From Nocardia veterana NBRC 100344 (GTDB taxonomy: Bacteria; Actinomycetota; Actinomycetes; Mycobacteriales; Mycobacteriaceae), in contig NZ_BAGM01000052.1 in NCBI RefSeq assembly GCF_000308855.1, positions 1-64,000 of the forward strand: a DNA stretch of 64,000 nt, read 5' to 3'. Numbering within the stretch: position 1 is the first letter of the stretch; every line of letters starts with the position of its first letter. Under the pieces are notes generated by a model. That model was given only the letters and a program-made list of their open reading frames with translations. It searched no databases and was not told the origin of the DNA. The translations under genes were made by a program, and so were the position numbers. This document shows positions 45,351-54,805 of this stretch, one piece after another.

Positions 45351-46118
45351 ATGAGCACAGTGCTGGTGACCGGCGGGACGGGTGCGCTCGGGCGGCAGAT
45401 CGTGGATCGGCTGCGGGTGCGTGGGCATGAGGTGCGGGTGTTGTCGCGGCGGCCCGGAGCGGGAACCCATGTGGGGGATCTGGCGACCGGGGCCGGTGTG
45501 CCGGCCGCGGCCGACGGCGCGGAGCTGATCGTCCACGCGGCGTCGGATTCGCGCCGCTTCGGAAAGCCGGACATCGATCAGACGCGCAATCTGCTCGCGG
45601 CGGCCGGGGGAGCGCGGCAGCTGCTGTACGTTTCGATCGTCGGGATCGACCGCATTCCGTTCCGGTACTACCGCAACAAGCTGGCCTGCGAGGAGCTGAT
45701 CACCGGCAGCGCGCTGCCGCACACCATCCTGCGCGCCACCCAGTTCCACGACCTGCTCGCCGCGGTCCTGTCCGGTGTGCAGCGGCTGCCGATCGCTGCG
45801 CTGCCGTTGGATTTCCGGTTCCAGCCGGTGGCGACCGAGGATGTCGCCGTCCGCATCGCCGATCTGGTCGAGGGCGAACCACGCGGGCGCGCAGCCGATT
45901 TCGGTGGGCCGCAGGTGCACACGCTGGCGGAACTGACCGAGATCTGGCGGCAGCAGCACGGCCGGCCGCGCCGGACGCTCCCGCTCCGGTTGCCCGGTGC
46001 GGTCGCCCGGGGCTTCCGGGCCGGCGACAACACCTGCCCCGACCATGCCGACGGAACTCGGACGTGGGCCGACTACGTCGCCGCGGATCCCGGTCCCAGT
46101 TATCGCTTGCGCGGCTGA
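45351..46118 (+). CDS. NAD(P)-binding atypical SDR (NmrA-like)
   Basis: A 255-residue protein with the atypical SDR loop VTGGTGALGRQIVDRL at residues 6-21, RRPGAG near residue 35, and the sequence LLYVSIVGIDRIPFRYYRNK, where Tyr/Lys would be the catalytic pair region. No active-site serine is obvious. Such NmrA-type proteins either reduce a substrate or sense NADP state. ATG 45351 follows GGTGGAG. The 3' end overlaps the facing phosphotransferase gene by 19 bases. Role unknown. Confidence 0.8.
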   Translation: MSTVLVTGGTGALGRQIVDRLRVRGHEVRVLSRRPGAGTHVGDLATGAGVPAAADGAELIVHAASDSRRFGKPDIDQTRNLLAAAGGARQLLYVSIVGIDRIPFRYYRNKLACEELITGSALPHTILRATQFHDLLAAVLSGVQRLPIAALPLDFRFQPVATEDVAVRIADLVEGEPRGRAADFGGPQVHTLAELTEIWRQQHGRPRRTLPLRLPGAVARGFRAGDNTCPDHADGTRTWADYVAADPGPSYRLRG

Positions 46119-46882
46119 TCCACGGGCGACAGGCGCTCCCGTAGGCCGGTCAGCCCGCTGCGGACGTAGTCGTCCACACCGGTGTCGAGGCCGTGGATCA
46201 CCTCGTGCCAGGGCCCGAGCCGATGCCACACCGAAGCCCGCCGGCGGAGTTCGTCGGTGACGCGGTACGCGGTTGCCACGGCCGCCGCGAACTCGGCCGG
46301 CGTGCCGTGCAGCGCCCAGGCCAGGTCGACGGCCGGATCGCCGATGTGCACATCACCGAAATCGATGACCCCGCTGACCCGGCCGGCGTCGACGAGGATG
46401 TGTTCGGGACCGAGATCTCCGTGCACGAGCGTATCGGCGGGAAGATCGCGGGCCGCCGCGAGCAGAGCCGTCGCGGCGGCCCGGTCCGGCCGCGGCAGTA
46501 ACGGCACGACGTCGACACGAAACCGATCGAGAGTCTCGGCCCGGGTGCGGTGCGTCTCGGCTGGGGGTGCCGCTGCGTGCTCGACCGCCGTCGCGGCCGG
46601 GCAGTCGTGCAGGGCGCGCAGAAATCGGCCGATCGCGAATCCCGCTCGGGCGTCCGGTGATTCCAGGGCGCGTCCCGGAACGAGGGCATGCCGAACGACG
46701 AGTGGATCGTGCCCGGCGACCTCGGGAACCGGCACCGGGAGCGGCAGCCGGGGCGCCAGCCACGGCATCAACCGGGTTTCGCGGAGCAGTTGTTCGGCGA
46801 CGTCCGGGCGCCGGGGCCGCCGTTCGACCCAGCGGCCGCCCACCAGGGTTGCGACGGTGTCCCAGCCTTCGGCGAATTCCAT
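46100..46882 (-). CDS. Aminoglycoside phosphotransferase family kinase
   Basis: A 260-residue APH-fold kinase. The C-terminal lobe has the catalytic VHGDLGPEHILVD near residue 165 and the metal-binding GVIDFGDVHIGDPAVDLAW near residue 187; the N-lobe is short with a weak Gly-rich region. It would phosphorylate a small molecule such as an aminoglycoside, macrolide or sugar; resistance is not shown by sequence. ATG 46882. It faces the NmrA-like gene with a short overlap and runs in the same direction as the IclR regulator 47 bases upstream. Confidence 0.82.
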   Translation of the reverse strand: MEFAEGWDTVATLVGGRWVERRPRRPDVAEQLLRETRLMPWLAPRLPLPVPVPEVAGHDPLVVRHALVPGRALESPDARAGFAIGRFLRALHDCPAATAVEHAAAPPAETHRTRAETLDRFRVDVVPLLPRPDRAAATALLAAARDLPADTLVHGDLGPEHILVDAGRVSGVIDFGDVHIGDPAVDLAWALHGTPAEFAAAVATAYRVTDELRRRASVWHRLGPWHEVIHGLDTGVDDYVRSGLTGLRERLSPVDQPRKR

Positions 46883-46928
46883 TCCCTCACGGTAACGGCG
46901 TCGTGGCGGGGAATCGCGCCGCACCCGT

Positions 46929-47807
46929 TCAGTTCTCGCTCGTGGCCTCGGTGATCCGGGCGGCGGTCGCGGTGATCGCCGCGCCCAGTTCGGTGAGCCG
47001 GTGCGCCGACAGGCGGGTATCGGGACAGGCCACCACGGAAGCGACGACCCGTCCGGCCGCGAAGATCGGGGCGGCGACGGTGACGACCGCGTTCTCGGTC
47101 CCCAACTCGTCGGGCAGGTAGTCGATGGTGATCAGGTCGGTGATCATGCTGCCGAGCCGGTTGCGCAGCGGATCGGTGACCGGCGAATGGCGCAGGGCCG
47201 CAAGCGCTTCGAGGATCGGCGCGGATTCGTCGGCGAGACGTTCCACGGAATAACCGCGGGCCCGGACCGCGTCGAGCACCGCGAGCAACCGGTCCCGGTG
47301 GGCCGGGTCGGCGTCGGCCAGCCAGCGTTCGCGTTCCTCGGCGGGCGCCCAGGCGATGAATTCGCGCGCCACCGGTGGGGCGAGGGGCAGCCGCCGTCCC
47401 TGCCTGATCCATCCGACGGTGGGGGTGCCCGCGGTTTCGGTGACTAGGATGGAGCCGCCGTCGCGTTCGGCGAGGAAGATCGGAAAACCCTGGGCGGCAA
47501 CGAAATCCCGCATCGGTGCCAGCGCCAGGCGGCGCAGGGGGAAGGCGGCTTCGGCGCGTCTCGCGACGGCGAGCAAGCCCAATCCGAGGCCGAAGTTGCC
47601 GTCGATATCGCGCACGGTCCAGCCGTCGGCGGTGAGCTGCGTGAGAACCGCATGCGCGGTCGCGCGGGACAGTCCGGTTTCGCGGACGATGCGCGCGAGC
47701 GAGAGGTGGTCGAGGGGGCGGCGAGACAGCAGCTCGATCACCCGCACCACGCGATGGGTCGGTGGGGAACCGGCGGAGGTGGCGGGGGTGTCGGTGCTCT
47801 CGGTCAT
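46929..47807 (-). CDS. IclR family transcriptional regulator
   Basis: A 292-residue regulator with an N-terminal winged helix (HRVVRVIELLSRRPLDHLSLARIVRETGLSRATAHAVLTQL at residues about 18-58, read in parts) and the IclR effector domain, whose markers are ETAGTPTVGWIRQGRRLPL and APIFAAGRVVASVVACP. ATG 47807 has GGAAGAG upstream. It is divergent from the cysD sulfation operon, and the 181-base space between them contains two strong dyads. IclR members usually sense small acids; the effector is unknown. Confidence 0.9.
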   Translation of the reverse strand: MTESTDTPATSAGSPPTHRVVRVIELLSRRPLDHLSLARIVRETGLSRATAHAVLTQLTADGWTVRDIDGNFGLGLGLLAVARRAEAAFPLRRLALAPMRDFVAAQGFPIFLAERDGGSILVTETAGTPTVGWIRQGRRLPLAPPVAREFIAWAPAEERERWLADADPAHRDRLLAVLDAVRARGYSVERLADESAPILEALAALRHSPVTDPLRNRLGSMITDLITIDYLPDELGTENAVVTVAAPIFAAGRVVASVVACPDTRLSAHRLTELGAAITATAARITEATSEN

Positions 47808-47910
47808 GCGCTCTTCCTGGGGTGGTGGGAGTCCGAGGTGGGGAGACGGGCGTGGCCACGCACGGCCTCTTGACCGACGCGCAGTTTCCCGCCTATCGTC
47901 GGTGTCACAA

Positions 47911-47938
47911 TATCGAACGATAGCGTCGAATATTCGAC
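47911..47938. promoter_or_regulatory. Twin dyad operator candidate at the IclR/cysD divergence
   Basis: TATCG-AA-CGATA (47911-47922) and the perfect 14-bp palindrome GTCGAATATTCGAC (47925-47938) stand two bases apart between the IclR gene and cysD. They are AT-richer than the surroundings, lie 51 bases before the cysD ATG and could bind the IclR dimer or overlap the promoter. Confidence 0.6.
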
Positions 47939-47988
47939 AACGCAACCCGAGGGGAAGCGAGCGAATCGACGCGGACAAGGCGACTGTG

Positions 47989-48894
47989 ATGCGGACGGGA
48001 TACGAGCTGTCGCATCTGTCGGCCCTCGAGGCCGAATCGGTGCACATCTTCCGGGAGGTGGCGGCCACCTTCGAACGACCGGTGCTGCTGTTCTCCGGCG
48101 GCAAGGACTCGGCGGTGATGCTGGAGCTGGCGCGCAAGGCCTTCTGGCCGGCGCCGCTGCCGTTCCCGCTGCTGCACGTCGACACCGGGCACAACTTCGA
48201 CGAGGTGATCGACTTCCGTGATCGCACGGCGGCGCGGCTCGGCGCGCGGCTGCTGGTGGCGCGGGTGCAGGACGATATCGACGCCGGGCGGGTGACCGAG
48301 CGGCCGGGGGAGAGCCGGAACCGGTTGCAGACCACCACATTGCTGCGCGCGATCGCCGACCATCGCTTCGACGCCGTCTTCGGCGGGGCGCGCCGCGACG
48401 AGGAGAAGGCGCGCGCCAAGGAGCGGGTGTTCAGCTTCCGAGACGAATTCGGCGCCTGGGAGCCACGCGCGCAGCGGCCGGAGGTCTGGAACCTCTACAA
48501 CGGCAAACACCGTGCGGGCCAGCACATCCGGGTGTTCCCGCTGTCGAACTGGACCGAACTCGACATCTGGGAGTACATCGACCGCGAGGCGGTGGAACTG
48601 CCGTCGCTGTACTACGCGCACCGCCGTCCGGTCTTCCGGCGCGACGGGATGTTGCTGGCCGCCAATCCCTTCCTGACTCCGGGCCCGGACGAACCGGTGT
48701 TCGAGACGACGGTGCGGTTCCGCACCGTGGGCGATGCCACCTGCACCGGCTGCATCGAGAGCGAGGCCGACAATCCGGCGGCCGTGATCGCCGAAACCGC
48801 GATCACCCGGCTCACCGAGCGCGGCGCCACCCGCGCCGACGACCGCATCTCCGAATCCGGGATGGAAGACCGCAAGCGGGAGGGCTACTTCTGA
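47989..48894 (+). CDS. cysD: Sulfate adenylyltransferase subunit 2
   Basis: A 301-residue PAPS-reductase-fold enzyme that with CysN makes APS from sulfate and ATP. The PP-loop is [16 protein letters not shown] near residue 33; [25 protein letters not shown] and [15 protein letters not shown] are typical CysD motifs. The ATG at 47989 gives the normal start [19 protein letters not shown]. The stop overlaps the cysNC start by one base, so the two subunits are co-translated. It heads a five-gene operon ending in a sulfotransferase. Confidence 0.96.
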   Translation: MRTGYELSHLSALEAESVHIFREVAATFERPVLLFSGGKDSAVMLELARKAFWPAPLPFPLLHVDTGHNFDEVIDFRDRTAARLGARLLVARVQDDIDAGRVTERPGESRNRLQTTTLLRAIADHRFDAVFGGARRDEEKARAKERVFSFRDEFGAWEPRAQRPEVWNLYNGKHRAGQHIRVFPLSNWTELDIWEYIDREAVELPSLYYAHRRPVFRRDGMLLAANPFLTPGPDEPVFETTVRFRTVGDATCTGCIESEADNPAAVIAETAITRLTERGATRADDRISESGMEDRKREGYF

Positions 48895-50786
48895 TGAGCC
48901 GCAATCTGTTACGTCTCGCGACCGCGGGCAGCGTCGACGACGGCAAATCCACCCTGATCGGCCGTCTGCTCTACGATTCCAAGAGCCTGTTCTCCGATCA
49001 GCTGGCCGCCATCGAGCGCGCCAGCGCGCAACGCGGCGATGCCGCGACGGATCTCGCGCTGGTGACCGACGGCCTGCGCGCCGAGCGGGAACAGGGCATC
49101 ACCATCGACGTGGCCTACCGCTACTTCACCACCCCGCGCCGCAAATTCATCATCGCCGACACTCCCGGTCACGTGCAGTACACGCGGAACATGGTGACCG
49201 GCGCGTCCACCGCGGATCTGGCGTTGATCCTGGTCGACGCGCGTAAGGGTGTGGTCGAGCAGACCCGTCGTCACGCGTTCCTGGCCTCGCTACTCGGGGT
49301 GCCGCACCTGGTGGTGTGCGTGAACAAGATGGATCTGGTGGACTGGTCGGCCGCGCGGTTCGACGAGATCCGGGAGGAATTCGCCGATTTCGCGGCGAAA
49401 CTGACCGTCGGCGACCTGAGTTTCGTCCCGGTCTCCGCACTGCACGGCGACAACGTGGTGACCGGCTCCGAGCACACCCCGTGGTACCCCGGACCGCCGC
49501 TGCTGCGGCATCTGGAACTGGTCCATATCGCCTCCGACCGCAACCTGATCGACGCCCGGTTGCCGGTGCAATACGTGATCCGCCCGCACGGTAGTGCTGC
49601 GGGGGACGCCGATTCCGCGCAGCGCAGCTATGCCGGGACCATCGCCGGTGGCATCTTCAAACCGGGCGACGACGTGGTGGTTCTGCCCTCGGGTCGCGCG
49701 GCGCGGGTCGCGCGGATCTGGGGTCCGGGCGGCACCAAGATCGACGAGGCGTTCACCGGGATGGCGGTGTCGGTGGAACTCGACAGCGAGGTGGACGTCG
49801 GCCGCGGCGATATGCTCGCCCGCCCGGGCAATCGGCCGCATATCGCGACCGAGGTGGACGCGATGGTGTGCTGGTTCTCCGACAACACCGAACTGCGGCC
49901 CGGCGCGCGCTACAGCATCCGCACCGCCGCCCAGACCACCCGGGTGCGCGTGGACCGGCTCGACTATCGCCTCGACGTCAATACGCTGCACCGCCTCACC
50001 GACGCGGATGCCTTGGCGCTCAACGACATCGGCCGCCTCACCCTGCGCAGCCAGCGCCCGCTGATGGTCGACAGCTATCGTGACAATCGCCGCACCGGCA
50101 GTTTCATCCTGATCGACGAGGACACCGATCAGACCGTGGCCGCGGGCATGATCCTGGCCCGTGACACCGGGCCGGAGTCGGTGCCGGACGCCTCGGCTGC
50201 CCCGGCGGTGGTTCGCGAGGACGTGGTCTGGCACAGCTCGTCGGTGGGGCGCGGCCAGCGTCCGCACGCCGGGGCGACGGTGTGGCTGACGGGCCTCTCC
50301 GGCTCCGGAAAGTCCACGATCGCTGTGGAATTGGAGCGTCAGCTGGTGGCCGCCGGCCGGCCCGCCTACCGGCTCGACGGCGACAATCTGCGGCACGGAC
50401 TCAACGCCGATCTCGGTTTCACCGACGAGGACCGGCGCGAGAACATCCGCCGGGTGGCCCAGGTGGCCTCGCTGTTCGCCGACGCGGGTCTGATCGCCAT
50501 CGTCTCGGTGATCAGCCCGTTCGCCGACCAGCGCGCCCAAGCGCGTGCGGTGCACGCCGCGAGCGGTTTGGACTTCCACGAGATCTTCGTCGACACCCCG
50601 CTGGAGGTGTGCGAGCGCCGGGACCCGAAGGGGCTGTACGCCAAGGCCCGCGCGGGCCGGCTGCCGGAGTTCACCGGTATCGACTCACCCTACGAACGTC
50701 CCGAACACGCCGAGCTCGTGATCACCCCCGACCACGGCTCACCCGCCGACATCGCCGCGCTGATCCGGCGCGAACTGAGACTCTGA
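48894..50786 (+). CDS. cysNC: Fused CysN GTPase and APS kinase CysC
   Basis: A 630-residue fusion. Residues 1-430 are CysN, a GTPase driving APS synthesis: GSVDDGKST (P-loop), [16 protein letters not shown], then beta-barrel domains. Residues about 455-630 are APS kinase: [45 protein letters not shown] and the lid region. With CysD it makes PAPS, the sulfate donor. The fused form is usual in mycobacteria. Its operon partners suggest that the PAPS goes to a sulfotransferase. Confidence 0.96.
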   Translation: MSRNLLRLATAGSVDDGKSTLIGRLLYDSKSLFSDQLAAIERASAQRGDAATDLALVTDGLRAEREQGITIDVAYRYFTTPRRKFIIADTPGHVQYTRNMVTGASTADLALILVDARKGVVEQTRRHAFLASLLGVPHLVVCVNKMDLVDWSAARFDEIREEFADFAAKLTVGDLSFVPVSALHGDNVVTGSEHTPWYPGPPLLRHLELVHIASDRNLIDARLPVQYVIRPHGSAAGDADSAQRSYAGTIAGGIFKPGDDVVVLPSGRAARVARIWGPGGTKIDEAFTGMAVSVELDSEVDVGRGDMLARPGNRPHIATEVDAMVCWFSDNTELRPGARYSIRTAAQTTRVRVDRLDYRLDVNTLHRLTDADALALNDIGRLTLRSQRPLMVDSYRDNRRTGSFILIDEDTDQTVAAGMILARDTGPESVPDASAAPAVVREDVVWHSSSVGRGQRPHAGATVWLTGLSGSGKSTIAVELERQLVAAGRPAYRLDGDNLRHGLNADLGFTDEDRRENIRRVAQVASLFADAGLIAIVSVISPFADQRAQARAVHAASGLDFHEIFVDTPLEVCERRDPKGLYAKARAGRLPEFTGIDSPYERPEHAELVITPDHGSPADIAALIRRELRL

Positions 50787-50818
50787 ACCGCAGATCCGCC
50801 ACGACACACAAGGACGAC

Positions 50819-52057
50819 ATGAGTACATCGACAGGATCGGCACCGGGCACCGACACCGCCGCCGGCAACGGACTTCCGGGCGGCGGCGCGCTCACCGAAC
50901 CGTTCACCGCGGCGATCGCCGAGGCCGAGAAGCTGATCGCGGCAGCGGATTTCATCCACGACGAGCAGGACCTCGCCGAGGGTTACGCCTACCTCGCGGG
51001 CAGTATCGCCGCCTGCCTGCAGCTGTCGGAAACGCACGGCACCAGCCACCCCTACTTCGTCAGCTCGACGGGTCCGCACGCGAAAATGGGCCTGGACAAC
51101 CCGGATACGCTCTACTACCACGCCAATATCGAGCCGGGTGCGGAGTACCTGATCACCGGCGTCCGGGGCAGTACCGTCGACCTGAGTTTCCAGGTGCTGC
51201 GCGGCGACTACACCGCCACCGACGTACCCAACGGCGACGACGCCTTCGACGATCGCCGGCTGCGGATCGCCGACGACGGCAGCTATCAGCTCCGCTTCGG
51301 CCCGCCGAAAGCCGATGCCGGACCGAACTATTTCGTCTTGGGCGAGGGCGCCTCGATGCTCGCGGTGCGCGAGGTCTACGGCGACTGGAACGCGGAGAAG
51401 AAGGGCAGCATCCGCATCGAACGTCTGGACACCGTCGGGACCGCGCCCGCCGAACCGGGCGTCGACCAGCTGCGCAAGCGATACCGCGCGGCGGCGCGGG
51501 CGCTGGTGCAGCGCATCCACACCTGGTTCAACTTCCCCAAGTGGTTCTACCTGGACCTGCCGGTGAACACCCTCACCGAACCGCGGCTCACCCCGGGCGG
51601 GCTCAGCACGCAGTACTCCTCGGTCGGCCACTTCGATCTCGACGACGACCAGGCGCTGGTGATCACCGTGCCGAAATCCGATGCGCCCTATCAGGGTTTC
51701 CAGCTCGGCAGCCGCTGGTACATCTCCCTCGACTACGTCAACCATCAGACCAGCCTGAACAGCGCGCAGGCGCAGGTCGATCCGGACGGGATGATCCGCA
51801 TGGTGGTCTCGGCGCGCAACCCGGGCATCACCAATTGGATCGAGACGACCGGACGCCGCCGCGGCATCCTGCAGTTCCGTTGGCAGCGCGTCGCCCGGGA
51901 GATGACTCCCGCGGACGGGCCGCAGTTCGCCCTCGTGCCGTTCGACGAGGTGGCGGCGCAGCTGCCGCACTACGACCTCAACCGCATCGACGAGGCGGGC
52001 TGGCGGGCGCGCATCGCCGACCGCCAGCGCGGTTTCGCCGATCGGATGCTCGGATGA
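50819..52057 (+). CDS. DUF1214 domain protein of the sulfation operon
   Basis: A 412-residue soluble protein. The C-terminal half matches DUF1214: YQGFQLGSRWYISLDYVNHQTSLN, SARNPGITNWIETTGRRRG, LQFRWQR. The N-terminal 180 residues are a helical head and a beta-rich region (EYLITGVRGSTVDLSFQV). No signal peptide is present. DUF1214 proteins have no settled activity; in actinomycetes they are often near sterol or lipid genes. ATG 50819. It overlaps the following SDR gene by 4 bases and starts 32 bases after cysNC, so it is part of the operon, probably acting on the molecule to be sulfated. Confidence 0.82.
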   Translation: MSTSTGSAPGTDTAAGNGLPGGGALTEPFTAAIAEAEKLIAAADFIHDEQDLAEGYAYLAGSIAACLQLSETHGTSHPYFVSSTGPHAKMGLDNPDTLYYHANIEPGAEYLITGVRGSTVDLSFQVLRGDYTATDVPNGDDAFDDRRLRIADDGSYQLRFGPPKADAGPNYFVLGEGASMLAVREVYGDWNAEKKGSIRIERLDTVGTAPAEPGVDQLRKRYRAAARALVQRIHTWFNFPKWFYLDLPVNTLTEPRLTPGGLSTQYSSVGHFDLDDDQALVITVPKSDAPYQGFQLGSRWYISLDYVNHQTSLNSAQAQVDPDGMIRMVVSARNPGITNWIETTGRRRGILQFRWQRVAREMTPADGPQFALVPFDEVAAQLPHYDLNRIDEAGWRARIADRQRGFADRMLG

Positions 52058-52845
52058 GCGCCGGAGTGGGCCTGCTGGCCGACAAGGTGATCGTGATCAG
52101 CGGTGTGGGTCCCGGGCTGGGCCGCTCGCTGTGCGTGCAGGCGGCCGCCGCCGGTGCGAAGGTGGTGCTGGCCGCGCGCACCGAATCGCGGCTGCGGGAG
52201 GTGGCCGACGAGATCGACAGCGCGGGTGGCACCAGCCTGATCGTGCCGACCGACATCACCGACGACGCCGCGGTGGCGAATCTGGTCGAGCGCACGGTCG
52301 AGACCTTCGGCCGGGTCGACGCGCTGATCAACAACGCCTTCGCGATGCCGTCGATGAAACCGCTGGAGCGCACCGACTTTCAGCAGATCAGCGACAGCCT
52401 GGAGTTGACCGTGCTCGGCACGCTGCGGGCCACCCAGGCCTTCACCGACGAACTGGCCAAGACCCGCGGCGCGGTGGTGATGATCAATTCGTCGGTGCTG
52501 CGGCACTCCGAACCGCGCTACGGCAGTTACAAGGTCGCCAAATCGGCGCTGCTGGCGATGTCGCAGACGCTGGCAACCGAGTTGGGCGCCAAGGGTATCC
52601 GGGTCAACAGTGTGGCGCCCGGCTACATCTGGGCCGATCAGTTGAAGTGGTATTTCGGTGAGGTCGCCAAGAAATACGGCATCACGGTCGAGCAGGTGTA
52701 CGAGCAGACCGCCTCCCGGTCGGATCTCAAACGTCTGCCCGAACCGGACGAGATCGCCAGGGCCGTGGTCTTTCTCGCCTCCGAGTGGGCCAGCGCCATC
52801 ACCGGCCAGACCCTCGACGTCAACTGCGGCGAATACCACGCGTGA
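52054..52845 (+). CDS. Short-chain dehydrogenase of the sulfation operon
   Basis: A 263-residue classical SDR with the cofactor loop VISGVGPGLGRSL at residue 14, NNAFAM, SSVLRHSEPRYGSYKVAK with the catalytic Ser/Tyr/Lys, and NSVAPGYI. The substrate loop is long (residues 185-220, QLKWYFGEVAKKYG). It would oxidise or reduce a hydroxyl or keto group of the operon's substrate. ATGA overlap with the DUF1214 gene; 37 bases to the sulfotransferase gene. Confidence 0.92.
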   Translation: MSAGVGLLADKVIVISGVGPGLGRSLCVQAAAAGAKVVLAARTESRLREVADEIDSAGGTSLIVPTDITDDAAVANLVERTVETFGRVDALINNAFAMPSMKPLERTDFQQISDSLELTVLGTLRATQAFTDELAKTRGAVVMINSSVLRHSEPRYGSYKVAKSALLAMSQTLATELGAKGIRVNSVAPGYIWADQLKWYFGEVAKKYGITVEQVYEQTASRSDLKRLPEPDEIARAVVFLASEWASAITGQTLDVNCGEYHA

Positions 52846-52882
52846 GTTCGCGGCGCCGCTTCGCATTCAGTAAGGACAATTC

Positions 52883-54019
52883 ATGACTGCACGCACGAAT
52901 GTCGGGACCGTCGACGACTTGCACGCGTCGGCCACCAAGTTCTGCGGCCTCACCGATTTCGGCGACGACGACTACACCGAGGCGCTCGGTGTGCTGCTCG
53001 ACTCCTACCAGCGCGACGCCGACCTCACCGAGCTCGGTTCCAAGATGAATCGCTACTTCCTGCGCGGCGCGCTGGTCGCCCGGGCGCTGAGCGAGGCGTC
53101 CTGGAAGGCCAATCCCGGGTACGCCGAGACGAAGATCGAGCGGCCGATCTTCGTCACCGGCCTGCCCCGCACCGGCACCACCGCCCTGCACCGCCTGCTG
53201 GCCGCCGACCCGCAACATCAGGCGCTGGAGATGTGGCTGGCCGAACTGCCGCAGCCGCGCCCACCGCGCGAGACCTGGGCCGACAATCCGGTGTTCCAGC
53301 GGATCGACGCCGGATTCGCCCAGCATCACATCGAGAATCCGGAATTCATGGGCCTGCACTACATGAGTGCCGCTGAGGTGGAGGAATGCTGGCAGTTGTT
53401 GCGCCAGACCGTGAAATCCATCGCCTACGAATCGCTGGCCTATCTGCCGACCTATTCGCGGTGGTTGCAGAAGCAGGAGTGGACCAACGCCTATCAGCGG
53501 CACAAGCGCAATCTGCAGCTGATCGGGATGGGTGATTCGAGAGGCTGGGTGCTGAAGAATCCCAGCCACCTGTTCGCCCTGGACGCGTTGCTGGAGGTGT
53601 ATCCGGACGCGCTGATCATCCAGACCCACCGCGACCCGGTGACCATCGTCGCCTCCTCGTGCAGTCTCTCCGAGCAGGCGACCAAGGGGTGGTCGAACAC
53701 CTTCGTCGGGGAGACCATCGGCCGCACCCAGCTCGAGTTGTGGTCGCGTGGTCTGCGCGAATTCAATTCAGCGCGAGCGCGATACAACCCCGACCAGTTC
53801 CTCGACATCCAATTCGAGGATCTGCGGGCCGATCCCTTCGGCACCGTCGAGAAGATCTATTCGACCTTCGGGCTGGATTACACCGAGTCGGCGCGCGCCG
53901 CGATGCGGGCCCTCGACGAGGAGAGCAAATCCGGTGCTCGCAAGCCCGCGCACACGTATTCGCTGGCCGACTACGGCCTGACCGAGGACGAGGTGCGGTC
54001 GGTCTTCGCCGACCTCTGA
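52883..54019 (+). CDS. PAPS-dependent sulfotransferase
   Basis: A 378-residue sulfotransferase of the bacterial type related to mycobacterial Stf proteins. The PAPS 5'-phosphosulfate loop is VTGLPRTGTTALHRLL near residue 92. The 3'-phosphate motif is THRDPVTIVASSCSL near residue 250. The WYADLKNPSH-like segment GWVLKNPSHLFALD lies between. No signal or membrane helix is present, so it acts in the cytoplasm on an unknown hydroxylated acceptor. PAPS comes from CysD/CysNC of the same operon. Its last 49 bases overlap the facing ArsR-type gene. Confidence 0.92.
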   Translation: MTARTNVGTVDDLHASATKFCGLTDFGDDDYTEALGVLLDSYQRDADLTELGSKMNRYFLRGALVARALSEASWKANPGYAETKIERPIFVTGLPRTGTTALHRLLAADPQHQALEMWLAELPQPRPPRETWADNPVFQRIDAGFAQHHIENPEFMGLHYMSAAEVEECWQLLRQTVKSIAYESLAYLPTYSRWLQKQEWTNAYQRHKRNLQLIGMGDSRGWVLKNPSHLFALDALLEVYPDALIIQTHRDPVTIVASSCSLSEQATKGWSNTFVGETIGRTQLELWSRGLREFNSARARYNPDQFLDIQFEDLRADPFGTVEKIYSTFGLDYTESARAAMRALDEESKSGARKPAHTYSLADYGLTEDEVRSVFADL

Positions 54020-54357
54020 TTCCGCTCGACGGTCGCGTCCGCCGAATCCCGGATCTCGGCCCGGAGCAGGTCGATCAGCGCCGGGAAGCGCTGTTCCAGC
54101 TCGGCCCGGCGCAGCTGGGCCATATTGCTGTTGCCGCGATCGACCTGACGAATCAGACCGGCCTGCCGAAGCACTCGAAAATGGTGCGTGAGTGTGGATT
54201 TGGATACCGGCAGACCGAACGAGCTGCAGGGCCGTTCGGTTCCGTCGGGTTCGGCCAGCAGGGTGAGGACCACCCGGCGCCGGTGCCGGTCCGCGAGTGC
54301 GGCGAACACCGCGCCCAGATCGATGTCCTCCGGTGCGGGCTCGGTCGTATCGGGCAT
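53971..54357 (-). CDS. ArsR-type winged-helix regulator
   Basis: A 128-residue regulator with an HTH (VFAALADRHRRRVVLTLLAE, then VSKSTLTHHFRVLRQAGLIRQVDRGN) of the ArsR type and no metal-binding cysteine motif. ATG 54357 has GGGAG upstream; ATG 54369 is four codons earlier. It is divergent from an antibiotic biosynthesis monooxygenase gene with repeated AAGGTA boxes between, so it probably represses both. It faces the sulfotransferase gene with a 49-base overlap. Confidence 0.88.
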   Translation of the reverse strand: MPDTTEPAPEDIDLGAVFAALADRHRRRVVLTLLAEPDGTERPCSSFGLPVSKSTLTHHFRVLRQAGLIRQVDRGNSNMAQLRRAELEQRFPALIDLLRAEIRDSADATVERNQRSAKTDRTSSSVRP

Positions 54358-54373
54358 GGCATCTCCCATTCCT

Positions 54374-54440
54374 AAGGTATGGCTTGCATCGTACCTTTGG
54401 GACGGCTACCGTCCCAAGGTATGACAGAGTTCGTACCTAA
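54374..54440. promoter_or_regulatory. Array of AAGGTA/TACCTT boxes, candidate ArsR operator
   Basis: AAGGTA at 54374-54379 and TACCTT at 54392-54397 form one dyad. TTGGGAC and GTCCCAA (54397-54417) form a second with 7 bases between. AAGGTATG recurs at 54416-54423 and TACCTAA at 54434-54440. The third box includes the start codon of the ABM gene at 54421, so regulator binding would block both promoter and start. Confidence 0.6.
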
Positions 54441-54762
54441 GACCGAGACGCCCTATGCCCTGGTCGGCTTCGCCCGCCCCAAGCCGGAACGGGCCGCCGA
54501 ACTTCGCGAGTTGCTGTTGTCGTTCGTCGCGCCGACGCGAAGCGAACCCGGTGCGCTCGAATACCACTTCCACGAGGACACGAACGAGCCCGGCACCTTC
54601 GTCTTCTACGAGGTCTGGCGATCGAAGGACGACCTGGACCGGCATCTGGCGCTGCCGCATATGAAGCGGTTCTGGGACAACCGGATGGACTACCTTCGGC
54701 AGGATCTCGAAATCCGCTGGTTGACCATGCACAGCCCGTACCCGCGGCCGGTCGCCGCGTAG
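54421..54762 (+). CDS. Antibiotic biosynthesis monooxygenase domain protein
   Basis: A 113-residue ABM ferredoxin-like fold protein: YALVGFARPKPERAAELRELL, PTRSEPGALEYHFHEDTNEPG and FYEVWRSKDDLDRHLALPHM. Relatives are cofactor-free quinol monooxygenases or heme-degrading enzymes. The GALEYHF region keeps the His, but no pathway is identifiable. ATG 54421 has no ribosome binding site and overlaps an operator box, so its mRNA may be leaderless. It is divergent from an ArsR-type regulator. Confidence 0.82.
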   Translation: MTEFVPKTETPYALVGFARPKPERAAELRELLLSFVAPTRSEPGALEYHFHEDTNEPGTFVFYEVWRSKDDLDRHLALPHMKRFWDNRMDYLRQDLEIRWLTMHSPYPRPVAA

Positions 54763-54805
54763 TCACGGGTATCAACCTCGGAAGCCGGGCCCGGGCGGTC
54801 CGCAA

